From contig CABSJL010000011.1 in the NCBI GenBank assembly GCA_902478055.1, forward strand, positions 1-52,618: DNA of 52,618 nt, given 5' to 3'. The stretch's first letter is position 1. Each line of letters opens with the position of its first letter. Both the position numbers and the translations under genes were made by a program. Below the pieces are notes generated by a model. It saw only the letters and a program-made list of their open reading frames with translations. It did no database searches and was not told the origin of the DNA. Shown here piece after piece: positions 1 through 6,320 of the stretch. The DNA comes from an uncultured Veillonella sp. (GTDB taxonomy: Bacteria; Bacillota; Negativicutes; Veillonellales; Veillonellaceae).

Positions 1-60
1 TACTACGGGCTTATAGCCCGTGAGCAAACCACCCGTTTTACGGGTGGTTCTGATTTTATG
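1..60 (+). mobile_element. Possible right end of an IS200/IS605-type (TnpB) element
   Basis: Two perfect hairpins follow each other: CGGGC/GCCCG at 6-10/16-20, and a 9-bp stem AACCACCCG/CGGGTGGTT at 27-35/41-49 with a 5-base loop, followed by a T-rich stretch. Closely spaced GC-rich hairpins of this look are typical of the right end of IS200/IS605 elements, which doubles as the 3' part of the TnpB guide RNA. The transposase or TnpB gene would lie to the left, outside the window. The second hairpin could instead simply be a terminator of an upstream gene. The assignment is from resemblance only. Confidence 0.35.
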
Positions 61-64
61 AATA

Positions 65-97
65 GGGATTATGCGTTTAATGCATAGTCTCTTTTTA
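65..97 (+). terminator. Intrinsic terminator
   Basis: A 10-bp stem (65-74 with 82-91, two G-U pairs) and 7-base loop are followed directly by TTTTT. It would end transcription entering from the left edge, insulating the cassette that starts at 337. Confidence 0.65.
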
Positions 98-336
98 TAT
101 TCCTTTGATTCTCAGGGATTATCATATTTACTGAATTTAATAAATATTCAATATAATAGATGTAGAAATATATGATGAAAATTTATAATAATACCTTTAA
201 AAATAGAGTTTATATGATTAATCTGTATAAGTGAATTAATCAAACTTATGCATATAATCAGAAAAGCTTATGGTTTTTATACTATAATGTGAGTATATGC
301 TTAGTACTGTAAAGTTCAGTGAAAGGTGGTAAGTAC
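98..336. other. AT-rich intergenic region before the NifB cassette
   Basis: No open frame with a ribosome binding site is seen. A TATAAT at 283-288 is a candidate -10 box for the cassette starting at 337, but no convincing -35 box lies 16-18 bases upstream. The AAAGGTGG at 322-329 is the ribosome binding site of the first gene. Confidence 0.4.
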
Positions 337-1200
337 ATGGGATTTTTGAAAAAGGATATATCCCGTCGCCAGTTTATTGGTGGTGCTTTGGCGTTAGCAG
401 CCGCATCAGCGGTACCGTCGTTTATACGAGGTGCCTATAAGCCAACACAATCTGATTCGTTACAAGTGTGGACTTGTGGAGGTTTGTCAGAAGCATTTCT
501 CGACTTAAACCAAGTCTACACAATGCACACAGGTCACAATATTCAGTATACCGGTGCCTTTGCAGGGGCTATTGGTAAATCCTTACTTGCTGAAAAAAGC
601 CGTACCGAAGTCTTTGGTGCTCGCGGCTTAGAGTTAGCAAAGAAGATGCGCAAAAAGGGCGTAAGTATAGCATTTGAACCATTATGTTTTACGGATTACG
701 TCATTGTTACACCAAAGGGTAATCCCGCAGGAATTCGCGATTTGAAGGATATGGCAGAGCCTGGTGTACGCGTTATGTTACCGCTAGGTGCATCCCCTCC
801 TGGTAGTGCTTCTGTAAAGGGAATTATGAAGCTCTCAGGATTAACCGATGGTATTATGAAAAATATGATAGCCGAAAATGCTTGTGTAATCTCCATGATG
901 TGTGACCTTGTAGAAGGTAAAGCAGATGTATCCATTATTGAAAAACGCCTTACTACTCATGATCGATTCAAGGATCGTATTGAATACTTCTCTATACCAC
1001 CACAATTTGTGCCGCCTGCACCGCTTACTTTCACCATTAATACAATGAAATATGTACAAGATCGTGCATTGGCTGCTGACTATATTGAATTTACACGCTC
1101 CCAAGAAGGGCAACAAATCTTAGAAAATCATGGATTTACATCCGTTCATAGTGCGAGAGGTCTCGATTTGATAGAAAGGTTTGGTGTAAAAGATGTGTAG
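337..1200 (+). CDS. Tat-exported periplasmic binding protein, ModA-like
   Basis: The protein is 287 residues. The ATG at 337 is chosen because AAAGGTGG lies 8 bases upstream; an in-frame GTG at 319 has no such site. The N-terminus carries a twin-arginine signal (SRRQFIGG at about residues 9-16, then an Ala-rich hydrophobic stretch), so it is probably exported folded, possibly with a ligand or cofactor bound. The rest has the look of a type 2 periplasmic binding fold of the ModA/extracellular solute-binding class, which bind oxyanions such as molybdate or tungstate; the actual ligand is unknown. No ABC permease or ATPase follows. Instead its stop codon overlaps the start of the NapH-like gene by 8 bases, implying translational coupling. 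Family is fairly sure, ligand is not. Confidence 0.75.
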   Translation: MGFLKKDISRRQFIGGALALAAASAVPSFIRGAYKPTQSDSLQVWTCGGLSEAFLDLNQVYTMHTGHNIQYTGAFAGAIGKSLLAEKSRTEVFGARGLELAKKMRKKGVSIAFEPLCFTDYVIVTPKGNPAGIRDLKDMAEPGVRVMLPLGASPPGSASVKGIMKLSGLTDGIMKNMIAENACVISMMCDLVEGKADVSIIEKRLTTHDRFKDRIEYFSIPPQFVPPAPLTFTINTMKYVQDRALAADYIEFTRSQEGQQILENHGFTSVHSARGLDLIERFGVKDV

Positions 1201-1999
1201 TCATTGTCCATCATCAGCAACCTGTGGGTCTCAAGGTAGTTCTGGTGTATCTGGGAAACAAGCCCCTAAGAATTTAACGCTTTGGCGTCGTATCGTACAG
1301 TTTATTTTCCTCTTTATTATGGGGAAATGGGTATACTATGGTATATTCCGATGCCCTTATATCGTGCCATTTGTTAACTGTGAAAGCTGCTCCATGATTA
1401 CCTGCTGGGGCCGTATTACGACATATTTCTATGCTTGGTGGATTATTCTGCCAATTATGGTCGTATTCTTTGGTCGAGCATTCTGTAGTTGGTTCTGCCC
1501 AAGTGGGTGGGTTAATCAAATGCTAGGCAAAATATCTATGGGACCCTTAAGAAATCGTAAGAATTATATGCGATTCCTTCAACTAGGGATGGTTATAACT
1601 ATAATTTTAGGGCTCGTAGTATACTTCAAATTTGGTAATCCTCGTATTATGATTCCTATTCGGACCAGTGATGAATATTTTAATGCCGTCATTTTATCTA
1701 TGCAATTCTCCGATTGGTATTGGGCAGCTCGTACGATAACCGTTGTTTCTATCATTGCTGGCTCCCTTATTATTGCAAATGCCTGGTGTCGCTTTGTATG
1801 TCCATTTGGTGGGGTAATGGAATTATTACGTAAAATTTCTATTTTTAAAGTATATAAAACTAGTGATTGTGACGATTGTGATGCGTGTCTACGTGTTTGC
1901 GAAATGGGCACACGACCAAATGAAATGAATTGCACCAACTGTGGTGATTGCTTACATGTATGCCATAAAGATGCTATTAGATTTGGTCGGAAAGGTTAA
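1193..1999 (+). CDS. NapH-like membrane 4Fe-4S polyferredoxin
   Basis: 268 residues. A Cys-rich N-terminus (C2, C5, C11) precedes about four membrane segments. Two CxxxCP motifs (C98/C102 and C199/C203) sit at membrane edges, and the C-terminus has two 4Fe-4S ferredoxin motifs (C226, C229, C232, C236 and C247, C250, C253, C257). This is the layout of NapH/NosR/CcoG-type proteins, which pass electrons across or along the membrane. The ATG lies inside the end of the preceding gene, and the radical SAM gene starts 2 bases after its stop, so the three are almost certainly co-expressed. No nap genes are nearby, so a role in nitrate reduction is not supported; supplying electrons to the NifB-like partner is an inference. 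Confidence 0.85.
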   Translation: MCSHCPSSATCGSQGSSGVSGKQAPKNLTLWRRIVQFIFLFIMGKWVYYGIFRCPYIVPFVNCESCSMITCWGRITTYFYAWWIILPIMVVFFGRAFCSWFCPSGWVNQMLGKISMGPLRNRKNYMRFLQLGMVITIILGLVVYFKFGNPRIMIPIRTSDEYFNAVILSMQFSDWYWAARTITVVSIIAGSLIIANAWCRFVCPFGGVMELLRKISIFKVYKTSDCDDCDACLRVCEMGTRPNEMNCTNCGDCLHVCHKDAIRFGRKG

Positions 2000-2001
2000 T
2001 T

Positions 2002-2832
2002 ATGAAAGAAATTCAAGGACAAAGTTTCCTACAAAATCATCCATGCTACAACAAGGATGCTGCCGCTAATTGGGGCCGTTTACATTTACCAGTAGCGCCG
2101 AATTGTAACATCCAATGTAATTATTGTAATCGCAAGTACGATTGCGCTAACGAAAATAGACCTGGTGTGACACAGCATGTATATACGCCACGAGAGGCAG
2201 CAGCCTTTGTGCATAAGGTGTTTGATGCACGTCAGGATATTTCTGTTGTAGGTATTGCAGGGCCTGGTGATCCTATGTGTGATGCAGATAAGACACTAGA
2301 AACATTCCGCCTCGTTAAAAAAGATTTCCCTCACGTCATGCTCTGTTTATCTAGTAATGGTTTAGCAGTGCCTGATTATATCGATGAAATCGCTGATTTA
2401 GGGATTACTCATGTTACGATTACCGCTAATGCTATCGATCCAGAAATTGCAAAACATGTGTATTCCATGGTTCGCTATGATGGGAACATCTATAAGGGGA
2501 TTGATGGGGCCCGTATCTTATTAGAACGTCAGGCTGAAAGTATCCGAAAACTAAAGGAAAAGAATATTATTGTTAAGATTAATACTGTAGTAGTACCGGA
2601 TGTAAATATGAATCATGTACCAGCTATCGCTAAACAAGCGGAAGCCTGGGGCGTCGATTTGATGAACTGTATTGCCATGATTCCAGTTCATGATACAGCC
2701 TTTGAACATCACCGAGGTCCGTCTTCAGAAGAAATCGACAATATGCGTCAATTTATTGGTCATTATGTGCCTCAGATGACGCATTGTAAGCGTTGTAGAG
2801 CTGATGCTATTGGCCGTTTGTGTGAAGCGTAG
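2002..2832 (+). CDS. NifB-like radical SAM protein
   Basis: 276 residues. The radical SAM motif is C35-x3-C39-x2-C42, in the segment CNIQCNYCNRKYDC followed by ENRPGV, which is the NifB signature. Other NifB-type elements are HPCY at 13-16, GPGDP at 87-91, LCLSSNGL at 114-121, an ITANAIDPE-type stretch near 140-148, and CKRCRADA at 262-269. NifB makes the 8Fe carbide core of nitrogenase cofactors from two 4Fe clusters plus SAM. The length matches short, archaeal-type NifB lacking the NifX domain. The usual nitrogenase-type NMMPL-like region is replaced by MNCIAMIPVH (221-230). No nifHDKEN genes are visible, so the product and client are unknown. It ends a three-gene cassette and is followed by a hairpin terminator. 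Confidence 0.85.
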   Translation: MKEIQGQSFLQNHPCYNKDAAANWGRLHLPVAPNCNIQCNYCNRKYDCANENRPGVTQHVYTPREAAAFVHKVFDARQDISVVGIAGPGDPMCDADKTLETFRLVKKDFPHVMLCLSSNGLAVPDYIDEIADLGITHVTITANAIDPEIAKHVYSMVRYDGNIYKGIDGARILLERQAESIRKLKEKNIIVKINTVVVPDVNMNHVPAIAKQAEAWGVDLMNCIAMIPVHDTAFEHHRGPSSEEIDNMRQFIGHYVPQMTHCKRCRADAIGRLCEA

Positions 2833-2838
2833 AAGCAT

Positions 2839-2873
2839 AAAAGGCTATATACCGAAGTATATAGCCTTAATGT
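2839..2873. terminator. Bidirectional terminator between convergent genes
   Basis: A perfect 12-bp stem (2841-2852 with 2857-2868) and 4-base loop sits between the NifB-like gene and the convergent desulfurase-family gene. On the minus strand it is followed by TTTTATG; on the plus strand the T tract is weak. Confidence 0.7.
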
Positions 2874-2882
2874 TGATAAGTA

Positions 2883-4040
2883 TTATTTAGTATTTTTCAG
2901 GATTCTATGTAGTGCAGATAATGCCATATCTACCTCTTCAAGTGTATTGGCATAGCCAAAGGAGAAGCGCAAGGTTCCTTCTGGATAGGTACCTAATGTT
3001 TGGTGTGCTCTTGGAGCACAGTGTAGTCCGACGCGTGTCATGATGTGATACTTTGACTCTAGTTCATATGCAATACTAGCAGCATCCATATCATCAATTG
3101 TGATGGATACAACGGCAGTTCTATCTTGGATATCTTGTTTGCCAACGATGTTAATACCATCTATTGATTGTAATCCTTTTAGGAAGGCTTGTGTTAACGC
3201 TAGCTCGTGGTTGTGAATATTCTCCATTCCTTGTGACTCAATATAGGAGAGGCCTTCATTGAGCCCGATGATTCCAGGTAGATTTAACGTACCTGCTTCA
3301 AAGGCGTCGGGCATATGGGTAGGCATCGTTTCTAAATGTGAGGAGCTACCTGTACCACCAGCGATAAGAGGAGTTAAGATTTGCGCCATTTCTTTGGTTA
3401 AAATAATGCCACCAATACCTTGAGGTCCCAATAAGCCTTTATGACCCGTAAAGCAAAGTGCATCGATATGACATGCTTTCATGTCAATAGGGATAACACC
3501 TGCGGTTTGGGCTGCGTCTACAATGAAATGTAGATTATGAGCCTTGCAGATAGCACCTATTGATTCAATAGACTGTATGGTGCCACATACATTGGATGCG
3601 TGATTGATAATCATAGCCACTGTATTTGGGCGAATGAGTGCTTCTATGCATTCAAGTTGGATGGAGCCAGTTTTGTCACAAGGTATTATATCAAAGGTAA
3701 TACCTTGATCAAGTAGTTGAGTAAGTGGTCTCATGACTGCGTTGTGCTCCATAGAGCTAACGATTACATGATCACCGGCTTTCAACAGGCCCTTGATGAC
3801 CATGTTTAAGCTCATTGTCACATTCTGTGTAAAGGTGACGTGAGATGGATCATGACCGTTGAATAAGGTATTGAGTCGTTGTCTCGTTGTATAGATAATA
3901 TCCTCTACATCGTAGGCGAGGGAGTAGGAGCCACGGTTAATATTGATACCGTAGTTCGTTATATAGTTTGACATGGCGTTAGCCACATTAGGTGCTTTAG
4001 GAAAGGTGGTACTGGCATTATCTAAATAGATATAGTTCAT
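2883..4040 (-). CDS. Class V aminotransferase, cysteine desulfurase / selenocysteine lyase family
   Basis: 385 residues from the ATG at 4040, which begins MNYIYLDNASTTFPKAP, the normal start of the family, and is preceded by a GGAG site; a longer in-frame extension up to 4175 runs into the divergent promoter and looks non-coding. PLP lysine is K201 in FTGHKG; the catalytic Cys is C341 in GLHCAPRAHQ; the C-terminal RFSFGYANT is also typical. These enzymes release sulfur from cysteine or selenium from selenocysteine. It is the type often found with YedE and DUF3343 proteins in sulfur/selenium loci, and both are its divergent neighbours here, which favours a selenium or sulfur mobilisation role over general Fe-S assembly. 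Confidence 0.85.
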   Translation of the reverse strand: MNYIYLDNASTTFPKAPNVANAMSNYITNYGININRGSYSLAYDVEDIIYTTRQRLNTLFNGHDPSHVTFTQNVTMSLNMVIKGLLKAGDHVIVSSMEHNAVMRPLTQLLDQGITFDIIPCDKTGSIQLECIEALIRPNTVAMIINHASNVCGTIQSIESIGAICKAHNLHFIVDAAQTAGVIPIDMKACHIDALCFTGHKGLLGPQGIGGIILTKEMAQILTPLIAGGTGSSSHLETMPTHMPDAFEAGTLNLPGIIGLNEGLSYIESQGMENIHNHELALTQAFLKGLQSIDGINIVGKQDIQDRTAVVSITIDDMDAASIAYELESKYHIMTRVGLHCAPRAHQTLGTYPEGTLRFSFGYANTLEEVDMALSALHRILKNTK

Positions 4041-4160
4041 AGGTAATCTCCATGAATAACAAGGTGTATTTATGGTTATTATATCATGAGTCATATGCTT
4101 GATAGGATACGAGTATATACTCATATATTTGTAGTGTAGTTTGTTTGAAAGGAGTTTATT

Positions 4161-5222
4161 ATGAGTGGGTCTCATGAAAAACGAAATTTAATTATTGCAG
4201 GCCTTATTATTGGCGCTATTGCAGGCTTCCTCGTACTAGCTGGCAATCCGGGCAATATGGGCTTCTGTATTGCTTGCTTTGTTCGCGATACTGTCGGTGG
4301 CCTAGGCCTACATCGTGCCGCACCAGTACAGTACATTCGTCCAGAAATTATTGGTCTTATATTAGGGGCTTATGTATTGTCCATGATTCGTGGTGAACAC
4401 CAAAGTAAAGGTGGTTCCTCTCCAATTATTCGATTTATTCTCGGCTTCTTTGTTATGATTGGTGCTTTGATGTTCCTCGGTTGTCCGATTCGTATGATTT
4501 TAAGACTTGGCGGCGGTGACTTGAATGCGTTGTTCGGCATTGCTGGTTTTGCTGGTGGTATCGGCTTTGGTACTATATTCTTGAAAAAAGGTTATTCTTT
4601 ACAACGTACCTATGCATTGAGTAAATTAGAGTCTGCTATGATGCCTGCTATCCAAGTTGGTTTGCTAGTTTTAGTAGTAGCGGCTCCAGCATTTATCTTC
4701 TTTAGTCAAAAAGGTCCTGGTGCTATGCATGCACCTTGGTTAATTTCATTGGCAGCAGGCCTCGTGGTAGGTGGCTTATCTCAAGTTAGCCGTCTTTGCA
4801 CCGTTGGGGGCTTTAGAGATCTATTCTTGTTCAAAAAATCCATCCTTATCTTTGGCTATTTAGCTGTTCTCATTGGTGTATTCGTTGTAAATATTAGTTT
4901 TGGTAATTTCCATCTTGGCTTTGAAAATCAACCGATTGCACATACAGATGGCTTGTGGAATTTCCTAGGCATGGCGCTTGCAGGCTTCTGTAGCGTATTG
5001 CTCGGTGGTTGTCCATTGCGTCAATTGATTATGACTGGTGAAGGTAATTCCGATTCTGCTGTTACAGTACTTGGCCTTGCCGCTGGTGCAGCATTTGCTC
5101 ATAATTTTGGCTTAGCTGCCTCCGGTGCTGGACCTACATTGAATGGTCAAATTGCAGTAGGTGTTGGTTTTGTAGTAGCTCTTATCATTGCTATCCTTAA
5201 TACAAAACGAGCAAATGCTTAG
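4161..5222 (+). CDS. yedE: YedE/YeeE-family membrane transporter (selenium/sulfur)
   Basis: 353 residues, about 10 membrane segments. It shows the family's Cys motifs twice: GFCIACFVRD near residues 30-39 and SRLCTVGGFRD in the second half, plus GCPIR and GCPLRQ motifs after a Gly-rich helix in each half, reflecting an internal duplication. YedE/YeeE proteins import thiosulfate or are implicated in selenium-compound transport; the version linked to selenium metabolism sits beside DUF3343 proteins, as here. The start ATG at 4161 has AAAGGAG upstream. It is divergent from the desulfurase-family gene and is followed after about 16 bases by the carrier-like gene, so the two form an operon. Exact substrate not proven. 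Confidence 0.85.
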   Translation: MSGSHEKRNLIIAGLIIGAIAGFLVLAGNPGNMGFCIACFVRDTVGGLGLHRAAPVQYIRPEIIGLILGAYVLSMIRGEHQSKGGSSPIIRFILGFFVMIGALMFLGCPIRMILRLGGGDLNALFGIAGFAGGIGFGTIFLKKGYSLQRTYALSKLESAMMPAIQVGLLVLVVAAPAFIFFSQKGPGAMHAPWLISLAAGLVVGGLSQVSRLCTVGGFRDLFLFKKSILIFGYLAVLIGVFVVNISFGNFHLGFENQPIAHTDGLWNFLGMALAGFCSVLLGGCPLRQLIMTGEGNSDSAVTVLGLAAGAAFAHNFGLAASGAGPTLNGQIAVGVGFVVALIIAILNTKRANA

Positions 5223-5238
5223 GTAGAAATGAGTGATT

Positions 5239-5487
5239 ATGAAATATATTGCCACATTTTACTCTCATTTTGGAGCGATTCGCTTCAAGCGTGAAGCCCC
5301 TGAAGGGGTAACCAATATAGAACTCCGTCCAGTGCCTCGCGATTTGAGTTCTTCTTGTGGAACGAGTGCATCTTTTGATGCTGGTGAAAACTTTACGTTT
5401 ACAGATGATCCTACAGAGGAGATTGAGCAAATCGTTGCTGTCACTGATGATGGGTATAGAACTATATTTGAAAGTCCCAATAAATAA
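5239..5487 (+). CDS. DUF3343 family, putative Se/S carrier
   Basis: 82 residues. The segment PVPRDLSSSCGTSASF matches the DUF3343 core, in which a Pro-Arg pair precedes a conserved Cys-Gly; the single Cys would carry a persulfide or perselenide. ATG at 5239 is taken because the conserved start is MKYIATFYSHFGA; a GTG two codons earlier is possible. It follows yedE closely and ends before a strong hairpin terminator. Partner desulfurase is divergent at 2883-4040. The family link to Se/S transfer is from genome context in the literature, not biochemistry on this protein. Confidence 0.75.
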   Translation: MKYIATFYSHFGAIRFKREAPEGVTNIELRPVPRDLSSSCGTSASFDAGENFTFTDDPTEEIEQIVAVTDDGYRTIFESPNK

Positions 5488-5544
5488 ACCATAGAGCCTC
5501 TTAGCGTTGCTAATCTAAGTGGTTCTATAATCATTATGTAATAT

Positions 5545-5580
5545 AAAAGAGGAGCTATCCGTTGGATAGCTCCTCTTTGT
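5545..5580. terminator. Strong bidirectional terminator
   Basis: A 15-bp perfect stem (5546-5560 with 5564-5578) with a 3-base loop lies between the carrier gene and the convergent MerR gene, flanked by A and T runs on the two sides. Confidence 0.85.
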
Positions 5581-6077
5581 TATACAGCTCTATATTTTTT
5601 AGGTGATTCACCTTTTTCAGCGGCTTCTTTATCAGCGCGCCATTTGCGTTCGAAATACTTATGATATTCTACAGGAACGTCATCAGGTGTTAAGCTTTCA
5701 TAAAAACTAGTAGTTCCCTTTGCCTGAGCTTGTTCATAAAACCATGTTTTAAATTCTAGCATGGACAAGCGTGCTTGTAGGTGTTCGATTTCTACTAATA
5801 CGCGATCTCGTTGATTTTTGATAATAGATAATCTTTCATTAATGCGACTATCGCCTTCGACGCAGTAGTCGATAAAATGTTTGATTTCCTTAATAGGCAT
5901 ACCGGTATGCTTCATGCATTCAATCAATTCTAACCAATCCATATCTGTGTCATGGAATACACGGATACCACCAGCAGAACGTTCTACGAAGGGCAATAGA
6001 CCTTCTTTATCATAGTAACGCAATGTAGAAGGTGCCACATTTAGTTTTTTTGCGATTTCGCCAACAGTATATGTCAT
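5580..6077 (-). CDS. MerR-family transcriptional regulator
   Basis: 165 residues. The N-terminal winged helix-turn-helix includes TVGEIAKKLNVAPSTLRYYD and GLLPF, with the second recognition wing RVFHDTDMDWLELI; a long dimerisation helix follows (about 80-120). No metal-binding cysteines of MerR/CueR type are seen, so it resembles the AdhR/NmlR group that senses aldehydes or other small molecules. Start at 6077 has AAGGAGGT upstream. It is divergent from the DXS-like gene, whose promoter has the long spacer and dyad expected of a MerR target (see 6195-6225), so that gene is its likely target. The signal is unknown. Confidence 0.85.
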   Translation of the reverse strand: MTYTVGEIAKKLNVAPSTLRYYDKEGLLPFVERSAGGIRVFHDTDMDWLELIECMKHTGMPIKEIKHFIDYCVEGDSRINERLSIIKNQRDRVLVEIEHLQARLSMLEFKTWFYEQAQAKGTTSFYESLTPDDVPVEYHKYFERKWRADKEAAEKGESPKKYRAV

Positions 6078-6194
6078 AGGACCTCCTTATGGGTTCATAT
6101 TAAATTTGTAAATACATTTTGTGTCAGGAGTAATGTATTTAGCATGTAGTATACGTATATTTTTAAAGCTTAGAATTAAATTTTACGTTTTTGC

Positions 6195-6225
6195 TTGACT
6201 TAAACCTAACTTTAAGTTCTATACT
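6195..6225 (+). promoter_or_regulatory. MerR-type promoter with operator in a 19-bp spacer
   Basis: The -35 TTGACT (6195-6200) and -10 TATACT (6220-6225) are separated by 19 bases, longer than the 17 optimum, as in MerR-activated promoters. The spacer contains a perfect inverted repeat, ACTTAAA (6198-6204) and TTTAAGT (6211-6217). The arrangement resembles known AdhR/NmlR-type sites. It faces the DXS-like gene. Confidence 0.8.
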
Positions 6226-6320
6226 TATTACATGTTGGAAATACAGTATAGCACGGTTAGTAAGACAATACAAATTCTAGAAGTTGTATTGTTACATGAC
6301 ACCTAATGAAAGGAACATAT

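Noticed and set aside
1193..1999. NapH as part of a nitrate reductase
   Set aside because: No napA, napB, napD or napG is nearby; the neighbours are a binding protein and a NifB-like enzyme, so only the protein architecture is NapH-like.
4041..4175. In-frame N-terminal extension of the desulfurase-family protein
   Set aside because: It overlaps the divergent yedE start region and has no family likeness; MNYIYLDNASTTFPKAP at 4040 is the normal start.
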